From contig JAPXLT010000010.1 in the NCBI GenBank assembly GCA_033809415.1, positions 1 to 36,425 on the forward strand: a DNA stretch of 36,425 nt. Direction: 5' to 3'. This document shows positions 8,263 to 16,645 of this stretch, piece after piece. Source of the stretch: JAQVUB01 sp033809415 (GTDB lineage: Bacteria > Verrucomicrobiota > Lentisphaeria > Oligosphaerales > Oligosphaeraceae). A model generated the notes under the pieces. That model saw nothing but the letters and a program-made list of their open reading frames with translations. It did no database searches and was not told the origin of the DNA. Position numbers and translations under genes: made by a program. Numbering within the stretch: the first letter of the stretch is position 1; each line of letters begins with the position of its first letter.

Positions 8263-10223
8263 TGTGCATCGGTGACAAACAATCGGTTGATCAATGCCTT
8301 GACAACGATGGAAAGCCGCATGTGGAAATGGTTGTGAAGTCTGAAATAGCTGTCATCGAGTTCTCGCTGAACATTGCTTCTTGCCAGTGAAAAACTGTCG
8401 GAGTATGAAAACACGGCAGTCTGTCCAGGGCTGCTGTCACTGCTGCCTACAAGGGGATAGCGCCAGGATAGTACCTTCAGCAAGCCGGGATATCGGTCCA
8501 ATGACAATTTATAGAAAAAGCGGCTGTGCTTACCAAAAATCCACCGGAGGACGATTGAAATAAGAAATGGGATGGTCATGACAACCACCAGTGACAAAGC
8601 AATCAGATAGTCCAGTAAAACACTGGCATCCTGCTTCCAGACATTCCGCATCTCGCTGACAAAACAGTCGTCCTCAATCAGAATATAGGCAGCGGTATAG
8701 GGGTCGATGATACGCTGGGAACTGATGATTTTATTCACCAGTTCCATGCCTTCTCCGATAAAGGAATTATCAAATATGATGCAGGATTTCAGGTGACAAT
8801 CCTGATCCACAATCACATTTTGGCCGATGATCACATCGCCTGTCAGTTTGCAGCCGCGTTGCAAAAGCACATTGTCGCCCAGCAATACCGGTGGAGCTAT
8901 CTCCACATTCGGCATGATCACATCATTCATCCCAGTCAATACGCCAGCTTCCACTTTATAAGCCGGCAGCGTATAGCAGGCATCCTGATGCAAAACCGCG
9001 AAATTCAGGCGAAAATAATCCTGTATGGAGCGGATTGGCGTGAAAGTCAAGGGCAAACGGGATATTTTCCCGCTTTGGAACAGGAAGACACCTTCTCCCG
9101 AACAATCGTCATCATCCTGCACTACGGCGAGATTGAGCGAAGAAACCGTCCGGATGTCGTAATGCACAAAGATGAATCCGGAAATAACCAGCAGGGTATC
9201 TTGACCGCAATATTCCCGGTGCTGCTGCAACAGCTTGTGCAAATCCCGTCCATATCGTCCCCCCCGATATTCGATCTGCATGGGCCACTTATTCATTTCC
9301 CGGAGTTTCTGTGACCAATGCGGATCAAAATTGAAATCGATGATGCGCGTCGATTCAAGCCCCAGTCTACTGCACAAGTCCAAGTAGTATTCACCCAGGG
9401 GTTTTCCTGCTATCGGCAAAGTATACAGGCTGTTGTCTGGAAAGAATTCCTCCGTCCAGCAGTCAGCATCGGTATTGATGTTGAAAAGTCCTCGCATCGT
9501 GATCAGTATGCCCCCCCGTCCGCTAAATACTGCTGGGATGGTTTTTATGAGAATCCAGAGGTCTTTCAGCAGACCTTTACTGGCAATGTATTCCTTGTCA
9601 AGCTCGACCTGTTTCTGAAAGGAAGTGTCACTGCGTCCGGAGGTCTGCCAGATACAGGTGATTCCCGGGCGCACATTCAGGCGTTTCCGATCCTCCAAAG
9701 TGTATTTTTTCACTTCGTCTGGCAGGGGCGGCCGTGGTCCTACCAGACTCATGTCACCGACCAGCACATTGAAGAGTTGCGGCAGCTCATCGATGCTGAA
9801 TTTACGCAAAAAACGCCCGAAGCGGGTGACGCGTGGATCATTTTTCATCTTGAATAAGACCGCGTCCTCAGATTCATTGAATTTCACCAGTTCCGGTTTC
9901 ATGGCGTCGGCGTTATCACACATCGAACGGAATTTGAGAAAATTGAAATGCTTTCCGTACTGCCCCACGCGAATCTGCTGATAAATAATTGGCCCCTTCG
10001 AGTCCAGCTTGATCAGAATGGCAACTAACAGCAAGAACGGGGACAACAGAATGATTCCAAGCAGTGAAAACAGAAAATCAAAGTAGCGTTTTAGACTGTT
10101 GGATAAAGCAATGGTCAGATTCCAAAGCAACATTTTTGAAGTATGACGCCGCCCACCGCGCATGCGACGACGCAATGCACGAACTATCTGCTCATTATCC
10201 TGAATCTTTATTTTTTCCGGCAT
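8178..10223 (-). CDS. Sugar transferase fused to a nucleotidyltransferase-like/beta-helix module
   Basis: A 681-residue fusion. Residues 47-70 form one membrane helix and about 75-235 a bacterial sugar transferase domain (PF02397), which moves a sugar phosphate from NDP-sugar to undecaprenyl phosphate. It has QQIRVGQYGKHFNFLKFRSM, FSIDELPQLFNVLVGDMSLV followed by GPRP, and RPGITCIWQTSGR. It lacks the four-helix N-terminus of WcaJ. Residues about 266-400 resemble a degraded GlmU/MurU-type nucleotidyltransferase (LPIAGKPLGEYYLDL), and 428-495 are hexapeptide repeats of a left-handed beta-helix. A second membrane helix spans about 538-562, followed by a stretch recalling part of a second sugar transferase. 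The last 27 residues (TDGTRTEHGL and similar) come from tandem repeats. ATG 10223 was chosen because upstream codons are only repeat. It is the first gene of the operon. Confidence 0.85.
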   Translation of the reverse strand: MPEKIKIQDNEQIVRALRRRMRGGRRHTSKMLLWNLTIALSNSLKRYFDFLFSLLGIILLSPFLLLVAILIKLDSKGPIIYQQIRVGQYGKHFNFLKFRSMCDNADAMKPELVKFNESEDAVLFKMKNDPRVTRFGRFLRKFSIDELPQLFNVLVGDMSLVGPRPPLPDEVKKYTLEDRKRLNVRPGITCIWQTSGRSDTSFQKQVELDKEYIASKGLLKDLWILIKTIPAVFSGRGGILITMRGLFNINTDADCWTEEFFPDNSLYTLPIAGKPLGEYYLDLCSRLGLESTRIIDFNFDPHWSQKLREMNKWPMQIEYRGGRYGRDLHKLLQQHREYCGQDTLLVISGFIFVHYDIRTVSSLNLAVVQDDDDCSGEGVFLFQSGKISRLPLTFTPIRSIQDYFRLNFAVLHQDACYTLPAYKVEAGVLTGMNDVIMPNVEIAPPVLLGDNVLLQRGCKLTGDVIIGQNVIVDQDCHLKSCIIFDNSFIGEGMELVNKIISSQRIIDPYTAAYILIEDDCFVSEMRNVWKQDASVLLDYLIALSLVVVMTIPFLISIVLRWIFGKHSRFFYKLSLDRYPGLLKVLSWRYPLVGSSDSSPGQTAVFSYSDSFSLARSNVQRELDDSYFRLHNHFHMRLSIVVKALINRLFVTDAQRRHGLNTDGTRTEHGLYTDGTRTLHGR

Positions 10224-10240
10224 AAAAAGCACTTTCAAAA

Positions 10241-10383
10241 ACACGGACTTTACACGGACGGGACACGGACGGGACACGGACGGGACACGGACGGGACACG
10301 GACGGGACACGGACGGGACACGGACGGGACACGGACGGGACACGGACGGAACACGGACGGAACACGGACGGAACACGGACGGG
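10241..10383. repeat. Perfect 11-bp tandem repeat, 13 units
   Basis: Thirteen consecutive 11-nt units, ACACGGACGGG with variants ending TTT or GGA, occupy 143 nt. The unit length is not a multiple of three and is close to one helical turn. The tract lies 18 nt upstream of the sugar transferase start codon, between it and the heptamer tract. Confidence 0.95.
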
Positions 10384-10404
10384 ACACCGCCACTCGCCAC
10401 TAAC

Positions 10405-10520
10405 CCCGCACCCTGCACCCTGCACCCTGCACCCTGCACCCCGCACCCCGCACCCCGCACCCCGCACCCCGCACCCCGCACCCTGCACCCTGCCCCCTGC
10501 ACCCTGCCCCCTGCACCCTT
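10405..10520. repeat. Heptamer tandem repeat (CACCCTG type)
   Basis: About sixteen 7-nt units alternate among CACCCTG, CACCCCG and CCCCCTG. On the sense strand of the zinc-ribbon gene it reads as GGGTGCA units and begins 3 nt after that gene's stop codon. Confidence 0.95.
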
Positions 10521-10523
10521 CTC

Positions 10524-11318
10524 TCACTCCCTCTTCTGGCGGATAAAATCCTTGACCAGCGTGCGGATTTCATCGGCCTCGTCACCATAGCGTTTGATGC
10601 AAAGATTGCAGTCGCTGCAACTGCGCTCGTAGCAATTCCGGTGAACCCGCGAGGGATACGTCTTGCGGAATATTTCCAGGCATTCGTCGGAGCAGAAGCA
10701 GTAGCGCTCCTGGCTGCTGCCAAAGGCCACATGCACCAAGTGAAAGCCGTCCTTGTTGGGTTCGGTCTCCACGCCGCACCAGGCACAGGGCACCTTCAAT
10801 TTCCCGGTGATCTGCATCCGGCGCTGGGCGATTTCCTCTTCCCGCCAGACATATTCCACCCAGTCGTAGGCATTGGCCGGAACCTTGGCGATGACCACAT
10901 CATTATGCATGACCAGGCATTCCCCGCTTTTCAGCAGATAGGCGCGCCCTCCAACTACTTCCCCGCTGTTATTGCGCAAGTGCACACGCACTTTGCCCTG
11001 CCGCGGAGTGTCATACTTGTGCCAGCCGCATGCCTCGCAAATACTCGCCGACATGTGCTGATAAAGGTGATCGCCGCAAACCGGGCAACGTCCCAGATTG
11101 ATCACGTGCATGCGCCGCACCGAATCCTCTGCGGCGCTGCGCACTTCCCGCTCGGCCACCTTCTGCAAACGCTGGCTGCGGCTACCGTCCTCATCCTCGA
11201 GAAGCGACACGTCATGTTGAAGGTTTTCACGCTGCTCTGCGGGCAAACCAAGCCCGGTTGCAACGGTCTGTTCAAGTTCGTCTTCTTTTCCACGTCTTCC
11301 AAAAAAACTCATCGGCAT
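10524..11318 (-). CDS. Zinc-ribbon/TRASH-like protein of unknown function
   Basis: A 264-residue soluble protein I cannot assign to a named family. A charged N-terminal region (about residues 1-75, partly helical) precedes a first zinc ribbon, CPVCG ... CEACG. A beta-rich stretch follows (KVRVHLRNNSGEVVGGRAYL). A second cluster, CAWCG ... CFCSDECLEIF, is like TRASH/YHS metal-binding domains, and a third Cys group is CYERSCSDCNLC near the C-terminus. Nine or more cysteines in CxxC pairs strongly suggest structural zinc. The ATG at 11318 was chosen because AAGGAGG lies 7 nt upstream. It follows the TolC-like gene by 44 nt on the same strand, so the two may be co-transcribed. Confidence 0.75.
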   Translation of the reverse strand: MPMSFFGRRGKEDELEQTVATGLGLPAEQRENLQHDVSLLEDEDGSRSQRLQKVAEREVRSAAEDSVRRMHVINLGRCPVCGDHLYQHMSASICEACGWHKYDTPRQGKVRVHLRNNSGEVVGGRAYLLKSGECLVMHNDVVIAKVPANAYDWVEYVWREEEIAQRRMQITGKLKVPCAWCGVETEPNKDGFHLVHVAFGSSQERYCFCSDECLEIFRKTYPSRVHRNCYERSCSDCNLCIKRYGDEADEIRTLVKDFIRQKRE

Positions 11319-11362
11319 TTTCCGTCCTCCTTCGTATATCGAGTTTTTGAGCATCCCCGGGG

Positions 11363-12805
11363 CTATTCAGCAGCCTCCTGGCCATCCTCAAACCCTCCGG
11401 CGTAGAGGTATTCCGTACGCGCCCGTAGCAAATCCGCCGCTGCCAGGGTCAAGCGTTGTAACATGATCGTAAGATTTTTTTGTGCATCGAGGACATCGAT
11501 GCTGGCGCCTTCGCCGAGCCGGAAGCGTTCCTGCTCCGATTCCAAGGTTTCCCTGGCCGCCTTCATTCCGTTGTTGATCAGCTCGATACGACGGCGTGCC
11601 GAGGCAAAATTGAGTTCTGCGTGGCGAAGCTGCTGGCGCACCGACAATTCCGACTGCGCCAGGTTCGCTTTCAATTCGCTGATCGCCGACTGGAAACGCG
11701 TCAGCCGTTTTTTAGCGCCATGGTAATCCAGCGGGCGGCTCCAGATCAGGGTGACCTCGCCTGCCAGGTAGTCATCGCTTATCTTCCGATGCGCCTCGAA
11801 GGGGGTGTCGGTATTTTCAGCCTGGAGCGTCGCGCCGGCGTGGACATAGACATCATCCTTCATCTGCTCTTCCGTTATCGCAAAATCACATTGGATCAGG
11901 GTAATGTGGTGGAGGATGCTCAAAACCTCGCCGCGATTCTCCATCGCCTGCTGCAACGTGATGTCCGGCAGGGCGGGCATCCGCTCTCCAAACTGAACAA
12001 TTGCATCAGGGCTGCCTGATATCTGCACCGGGTCTGCGCTTCCAATCAGGGTGGCCAGATCAACCAGGCTACGCTCGAGAAGATTGCGTGCCTTCTCGAC
12101 ATCCTCCAAGCCAATCTGAAGTTCCCGTTCCGTGGAATGCACTTCGTAATCCGGAATCGTTTTAAAGCCAGCCAGCTCCTTTGCCACTTTAACCAGAGCC
12201 TCGAATCGCTTGCTTGCCTCCTGGGCGATCGAGTAGGCCGAAAGGTTCTCGTAAGCTGCGATATAGGCAATTTCAACATCCCGGCGAAGGCTCTGCCTGA
12301 GAGCCAGCAGCTCGCTGGCACGCTGATTGTATTCGGCTATGGCCGCGCTCCTGCGATGGCCGAAGATCGAAAATCCCCGGTCGCGCAACAGCGGAACCCG
12401 CACGCGCACACCGAAAAGGTTTTGATAGAGCCGGTCATATCCTTCCGGTTCAAAAAGCAGTCGGCTGGCCGCTCCGACACTGACATAGGCACCGGGGCGT
12501 ATGGGCACCTCGACCCCGCCCTGGACCTCGAAGCTATTGCTGCCAAGAACCGAATAATTGGACTGCAACGGCAATGCGCGGTAGTCCGTCGCACGCCCTG
12601 CCGCCGCAAACAGGGCCGGATCAAAAAATTCCAGCAGCTCGCTGTGCTTGAGCAGAGCCTGTTCGACCCGTTCCCGAGCCGCCTGCAAGGTAGGATTGTG
12701 TGCCTCGGCTTTTTGCAACAAGTCCCCAAGCTCGTTGGCACAGAGCGTCCCGGTGCATGCCCAGAGCAGAAAAAGAAAAAGAAACTGAAAGGAAAACCTG
12801 ATCAT
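11363..12805 (-). CDS. TolC-family outer-membrane efflux protein
   Basis: A 480-residue protein with a signal peptide (MIRFSFQFLFLFLLWACTGT, cleavage near CANE; the Cys might instead be a lipobox). Two OEP-type repeats (PF02321) follow. Typical features are an early helix (LLQKAEAHNPTLQAARERVE), periplasmic coiled coils rich in Glu, Leu and Arg, and the late RFRLGEGASIDVLDAQKNLT, the family's equatorial segment. It would form the outer-membrane exit duct of an efflux or type I secretion system. No inner-membrane or adaptor partner lies nearby, so the substrate is unknown. Upstream codons to 13117 are repeat-derived and were not included. No clear ribosome binding site precedes the ATG at 12805. 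Confidence 0.85.
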   Translation of the reverse strand: MIRFSFQFLFLFLLWACTGTLCANELGDLLQKAEAHNPTLQAARERVEQALLKHSELLEFFDPALFAAAGRATDYRALPLQSNYSVLGSNSFEVQGGVEVPIRPGAYVSVGAASRLLFEPEGYDRLYQNLFGVRVRVPLLRDRGFSIFGHRRSAAIAEYNQRASELLALRQSLRRDVEIAYIAAYENLSAYSIAQEASKRFEALVKVAKELAGFKTIPDYEVHSTERELQIGLEDVEKARNLLERSLVDLATLIGSADPVQISGSPDAIVQFGERMPALPDITLQQAMENRGEVLSILHHITLIQCDFAITEEQMKDDVYVHAGATLQAENTDTPFEAHRKISDDYLAGEVTLIWSRPLDYHGAKKRLTRFQSAISELKANLAQSELSVRQQLRHAELNFASARRRIELINNGMKAARETLESEQERFRLGEGASIDVLDAQKNLTIMLQRLTLAAADLLRARTEYLYAGGFEDGQEAAE

Positions 12806-13098
12806 GCAAAAACGGCAATAAATTGAATTGTGTGATATGTTGGCTGACCCATGGCAAATTGCGTTTTCCCGCAAGGCAGGCAAACAACAGGCGTAACCAG
12901 AGGCTATCCAGACTTCCTTCCGGTAATCTCTCATACTATAAAGCCTCGATCCATAATATGACAGTCCTAATAACACAGATATTCTGCAATTTAAATTTAA
13001 ATTGTATCGGGTAATGCCTTCTGTAGTACAGGGTTCAAGGGAATGGGGGTGCGTAGTGCGTGGTGCGAAGTGCGTTGGGAACGGGTGCAGGGGGTGCA
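12806..13098. other. Intergenic region upstream of the TolC-like gene
   Basis: I see no gene. The part next to the TolC-like start is unremarkable single-copy DNA. From 13045 on, GTGCGTAGTGCGTGGTGCGAAG units (GTGCGNN heptamers) appear, like those at 30485-30530, followed by GGGTGCAGGGGGTGCAGG. Confidence 0.5.
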
Positions 13099-13132
13099 GG
13101 TTTAAAAAGTAGCGCAACCGTCCCGGTTGTGA
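13099..13132 (+). repeat. KSGATVPV-type hairpin repeat, copy 1
   Basis: GGTTTAAAAAGT is followed by GCGCAACCGTCCCGGTTGTG, in which CAACCG and CGGTTG form a hairpin with a 3-nt loop. Nearly identical copies lie at 26599-26632 and 36058-36090. The copy sits directly beside heptamer repeats. Confidence 0.85.
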
Positions 13133-13204
13133 TTATTCTGATTGTCGTGGGGTGCGGGGGGGGGGGAATATTCTTGTCCTGTCCACACCGTCCACCACGT
13201 CCCG

Positions 13205-13312
13205 TTACTGTATCGGTCGGATCAGATGTCCGTGTCAAGTCCGTGTACCGTCCGTGTACCGTCCGTGTCAAGTCCGTGTACCGTCCGTGTACCGTCCGTG
13301 TCAAGTCCGTGT
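13205..13312 (-). repeat. 11-mer tandem repeat abutting the DUF4159 gene's stop codon
   Basis: Units GTCCGTGTACC and GTCCGTGTCAA (11 nt) repeat about ten times on the plus strand. On the gene's sense strand the stop TGA runs straight into ACACGGACTTG, so the tract starts immediately after the stop. A G9 run lies at about 13157-13166. Confidence 0.85.
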
Positions 13313-14272
13313 TCAGTTTGTCAGTGCGTGCACGATGATATTGGTTCCCAGTCGTGTATAGAATACGTGTGCAAAGTCGCTGATTTCCTGGCTGCTATAG
13401 TATCGGAAAACCCTCCAGTTTCCATCCGGCTCCTGTGCCCATGCCGGCAGTGCTCCTTCCTGGCAATAGATAACATCCTTGCCTCCATCTTCGCGGACAA
13501 CTTCGAAGCGCGGTCCGCTGTATGCGGCGTTTGCCAGCAGTTCCGGCAGTCCCTTGCTACCTTCGAGGATTCGGAAGCGGATCGTCGTTTCCCACTGATT
13601 CAAGCTGTTTTTCCCCCAGCCCATCGCCACAATTGGAGTCACCAGCACAGCGATCCGCCCTCGAATGCGCAATGCGGCGGCTGAATAGGTGCCTTCCGGC
13701 CATTTTTCCTGCTCGGTATAGGAGCGCACCGTATCCGGCAGGAGCGATGTATCCGGCAAGCCCTGATAGAATGCTGTATAGAGCGGATCGGAACGCTTCA
13801 GGGGCTGAAACGTCAATTCCGGGAAAACGGCTTGGAACGCGTTGCGGATTTCTGGGGATGCTTCCCATTCGGCATAGCTGTGATGCTGGCCTAATTCCGG
13901 GCGCTCCCGCAGGAACGAGGCTGTAATTCCGGCGTCGATATACAGGAATCCGCCCCGTCTCAGATAATCCTGCAGGCTGTTGATTTCCTGCTCGCTGAAG
14001 GTCCAGTCCGCCCGGTCGGCGAAATTCGCATAGACAAAGGGGCACTGTTTCAGGCGTTCATCACTGAAATCATTCAGCATAACCGGCTCCGGAACCACGT
14101 TGAAAGTAGTCTCCTCCCGGACATGGCGCAGAAGTGACGGCAATGCCGTCGGATAATTCCGGAAAAGAGTACGTCCGTCCGGGGCAAGTTGCCCGATACG
14201 TTGCTCGATCACTGGCTGTGCGGAACAAGGCAACAACAACAGCAGAAAAAGACTGTAGAAAAAATATTTCAT
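13313..14272 (-). CDS. DUF4159 family exported protein
   Basis: A 319-residue protein with a signal peptide (MKYFFYSLFLLLLLPCSAQP). The mature part resembles DUF4159 (PF13709), whose known members often occur with von Willebrand and MoxR-type gene clusters; none is seen here. Family-like features are CPFVYANFADRADWTFSEQE, a helix to LRRGGFLYIDAG, and FQAVFPELTFQPLKRSDPLY. A glutamine amidotransferase-like fold has been suggested for such domains, but I see no catalytic triad and propose no reaction. ATG 14272 is used; an in-frame TTG at 14281 has better spacing (7 nt) from AAGGA and may be the true start. The product ends HALTN, directly before the repeat tract. Confidence 0.75.
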   Translation of the reverse strand: MKYFFYSLFLLLLLPCSAQPVIEQRIGQLAPDGRTLFRNYPTALPSLLRHVREETTFNVVPEPVMLNDFSDERLKQCPFVYANFADRADWTFSEQEINSLQDYLRRGGFLYIDAGITASFLRERPELGQHHSYAEWEASPEIRNAFQAVFPELTFQPLKRSDPLYTAFYQGLPDTSLLPDTVRSYTEQEKWPEGTYSAAALRIRGRIAVLVTPIVAMGWGKNSLNQWETTIRFRILEGSKGLPELLANAAYSGPRFEVVREDGGKDVIYCQEGALPAWAQEPDGNWRVFRYYSSQEISDFAHVFYTRLGTNIIVHALTN

Positions 14273-14297
14273 GTATTGCAAAGAGAATTCCTTTATA

Positions 14298-14518
14298 GGG
14301 GGCAGGGGGCAGGGGGCAGGGTGGACATTGTGGACGTTGTGGACAGGGTGGACGTTGTGGACGGGGTGGACGTTGTGGACAGGGTGGACGTTGTGGACAG
14401 GGTGGACGTTGTGGACAGGGTGGACAGACCAGAAGACGATACCCGCACCCCGCCCCCTGCACCCTGTCCCCTGCACCCTGTCCCCTGCACCCTGCCCCCT
14501 GCACCCTGCACCCTGCCC
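14298..14518. repeat. Compound 7-mer and 9-mer tandem repeats
   Basis: Three zones: GGGGGCA heptamers (14298-14321); GTGGACNNN 9-mers (about 14322-14428), alternating GTGGACGTT with GTGGACAGG; and CACCCTG/CCCCTGT heptamers (about 14444-14518). The last zone begins directly after the stop codon of the Hpt gene on its sense strand. Confidence 0.92.
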
Positions 14519-14519
14519 T

Positions 14520-14840
14520 TCACATTTCTGCGATAATCTGCTGCAACTGGGCATGAATTTCCGCCGCTACGGCAAAATCTTTATCCCTCGCCGCAGTTTC
14601 CAGCTTCAGGCAAAGTTCATGGATCGCTTGATGTCCCACATTACCAGAGCAACCTTTAAGCGAATGCGCTGCCCGGTAAAGCCCCTCGCCATCCGACTCC
14701 TCCAAGCTTGTCAGAATCTTGCCCAGGGATTCCTTGACAGTCAAGCAATACTCCGTTATCAGTTCATTGACCACTTCCGTATCATCGATCTCAAGATTTT
14801 CTTTGATATAAGCAAAAATTTGCTCTCTCGCAGCAGTCAT
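14520..14840 (-). CDS. Hpt (histidine phosphotransfer) domain protein
   Basis: A 106-residue single-domain Hpt protein, a four-helix bundle relaying phosphate between histidine kinases and response regulators. The signature AAHSLKGCSGNVG contains the phosphoacceptor His (about residue 57). The ATG at 14840 was chosen because AAAGGGG lies 7 nt upstream; a more distal in-frame ATG at 14861 lacks this. The start is 1 nt after the TAG of the response-regulator gene, so the two are translationally coupled. The natural reading is that this Hpt passes phosphate to the receiver domain of that upstream protein. No hybrid histidine kinase is in the window. Confidence 0.88.
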   Translation of the reverse strand: MTAAREQIFAYIKENLEIDDTEVVNELITEYCLTVKESLGKILTSLEESDGEGLYRAAHSLKGCSGNVGHQAIHELCLKLETAARDKDFAVAAEIHAQLQQIIAEM

Positions 14841-14841
14841 T

Positions 14842-16500
14842 CTACAGCCCCTTTCCCTCATTTTTTTTAATCTCTGGTTGCTTTTCGGGTATCATAAACG
14901 TCGTTTCATTGAGTCCCCAGAAATGTTCCCGGGTGATCGTCTCCGCAATGCGAAGAATGATCGGCAGTCCCCGTCCACTCATATTACGTTGTTCATTGAG
15001 TTCATTCAAGATCGTATCCGCATCCTTGCCGGACAACCCTTCCTGATAATCCCAGAATCTGCCATGATCAATGACATTGACATAAATGCGCCCAGGGACA
15101 ACTTTCACCCTGAGGACAATGTCTTTACGTTGCGACTGAGTCTTGTCCAGCCCATGTTTGACGATATTAGTGAGAAATTCACTCAACAAGATTTCGACTC
15201 TGGCCGACCAATCCTGGTTCCCAGTCATTTCAGCGAGTAACTCGGCCGTTTCTGCAACCGCGTTTTCGATTGACAGAAATTCTGCCTGAATATAGCGCAA
15301 AAGAACAGTCCCGCCATAATAATTGTTCTTTTTGATGGCAAAAAGGAAAATATCATCGGAGGGGCAATCAAAACCGATCTGCTCGATGGCATTGCGGATC
15401 CGATAGGGAATCGAAATCACATTGGTCGTTTTACTGAGTGAAGAGATCAGCGGCAGCAAAGACTCCTTGCCCAGAAAATCCTCAGGATTGCTTTTTGAAC
15501 CAATATCCAGCAGGCCATCGGTATAAGCAATAAACACCGTTTCATCACTGAAATCGACTTCGATATTATCCGCCGCCGTATATTTCGTCCGGGAAGAGAT
15601 TCCCAACGGCAAATTGCCACGTTCCTCAGGATTGACATTGCGAATTTCAGCCGTTTCGGTATCGAGACAGATGATCCCCGGGTGCCCGGCAGTCTGATAA
15701 ACCAAGTGGTTGCTTTGGAAGTCCCAGATCGCCACCAGGCAGGTCATATAACTCTTGCTGCCAAACTGCGTGCAAAGGAACTCATTCAGTTCTGTCAGGA
15801 TTTCATGCACCTGCACCTCGCTTGCGGCGCGTTCGAAGCCAAGCCGCTTGATCAGGGTTTGAATAGGAGCCATGCGAAGTGCGGCATGGATGCCATGACC
15901 GGCGACATCGCCAATCACCCCCAGGCAACGGTCATTATCAAGCTCGAGCCACTCGAACAAATCCCCGCTGACTTTATACATCGGTTCATAGAGATAGCAG
16001 GCGGAATACGCCTTGCTGACAAGACACCAGTTTGGAAGCATCATCCGCTGCACCTGGCTTGCAAGCGTAAGGTCTTCGTCAATGCTGCGCTGCAACACTG
16101 TCACATCATCAACACTCTTATAGTTGGCCAGAGCCAGTCTGATGATCTCGAGAAGCGTCTTCTTGGTAAAGGTTTTATTCAAATAGTACGAATACTGATC
16201 CTGGGTGATCCGGCTCAACAGCGAATTATCAATATCATCCAGCAATGAGGTTAAGAAGATGATCGGAATGCGTTTATTGTAGCCGCGGATCAAATCGCGA
16301 AACTTGAAACCGTCGATGGAACTCATCAGGATATCGGTAATGATCAAATCAAAACTGCCCTGTTTAAACTCATAGAGGGCATCCTGAACATTGTCTACAG
16401 TAACAACATTGAAGTTTTCACCGCGCAGGCAGGCTTTAACCGTCACCAGGATAAAACGCTCGTCATCCAAAACCAGAATATTATATTTTTTATTGGTCAT
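14842..16500 (-). CDS. Response regulator-PP2C phosphatase-HATPase fusion (RsbU/RsbW-like)
   Basis: A 552-residue three-domain signalling protein. Residues 5-120 form a receiver domain with acidic pair Asp12/Asp13, phosphoacceptor Asp56 (DLIITDILM), Thr84 and Lys109. Residues about 165-370 form a PP2C/SpoIIE phosphatase domain with metal-binding motifs in SGDLFEWLE and IGDVAGHGIHAALRM, and FIAYTDGLLD. Residues about 410-545 form an anti-sigma-type HATPase domain (EFLTNIVKHGLD, NVIDHG, GRGLPIILRIAE). Such proteins usually control a partner-switching module (anti-anti-sigma factor/anti-sigma factor), with phosphorylation switching phosphatase activity. ATG 16500 has AGGAG 7 nt upstream. No STAS-domain partner is seen nearby. 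The Hpt gene is coupled to its 3' end. Confidence 0.9.
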   Translation of the reverse strand: MTNKKYNILVLDDERFILVTVKACLRGENFNVVTVDNVQDALYEFKQGSFDLIITDILMSSIDGFKFRDLIRGYNKRIPIIFLTSLLDDIDNSLLSRITQDQYSYYLNKTFTKKTLLEIIRLALANYKSVDDVTVLQRSIDEDLTLASQVQRMMLPNWCLVSKAYSACYLYEPMYKVSGDLFEWLELDNDRCLGVIGDVAGHGIHAALRMAPIQTLIKRLGFERAASEVQVHEILTELNEFLCTQFGSKSYMTCLVAIWDFQSNHLVYQTAGHPGIICLDTETAEIRNVNPEERGNLPLGISSRTKYTAADNIEVDFSDETVFIAYTDGLLDIGSKSNPEDFLGKESLLPLISSLSKTTNVISIPYRIRNAIEQIGFDCPSDDIFLFAIKKNNYYGGTVLLRYIQAEFLSIENAVAETAELLAEMTGNQDWSARVEILLSEFLTNIVKHGLDKTQSQRKDIVLRVKVVPGRIYVNVIDHGRFWDYQEGLSGKDADTILNELNEQRNMSGRGLPIILRIAETITREHFWGLNETTFMIPEKQPEIKKNEGKGL

Positions 16501-16603
16501 TAATACGCTCCTGACCTTGGAAATCCGCAATCTCTGCAATCCAAACAGTACAAAATAAAATATTATATTCCCCATCAAGCGGTTTGCAACTGCTCAATAA
16601 AAT

Positions 16604-16643
16604 TAGATTTTTTCGGGTCTTTCGTGCTTTTCGTTGTTTAAAG
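16604..16643 (-). repeat. CACGAAA-type dispersed repeat after the McsA-McsB gene
   Basis: On the sense strand, after the TAA, the sequence reads TTTAAACAACGAAAAGCACG followed by AAAGACCCGAAAAAATC. Related copies follow other gene ends in the window (26531, 27288, 28273). Confidence 0.75.
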
Positions 16644-16645
16644 AC

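Noticed and set aside
10224..10502. N-terminal extension of the sugar transferase into the repeat tract
   Set aside because: Encoded only by 7-mer and 11-mer repeats; the family's N-terminus fits the ATG at 10223.
10241..10520. Possible CRISPR array
   Set aside because: Units are 7-11 bp and contiguous, without unique spacers of 25 nt or more, and no cas gene is nearby.
12806..13117. N-terminal extension of the TolC-like protein
   Set aside because: The signal peptide begins at ATG 12805; upstream codons are low-complexity.
14273..14554. N-terminal extension of the DUF4159 protein
   Set aside because: It consists of GTGGACNNN 9-mer and heptamer repeats, and a signal peptide follows at 14272.
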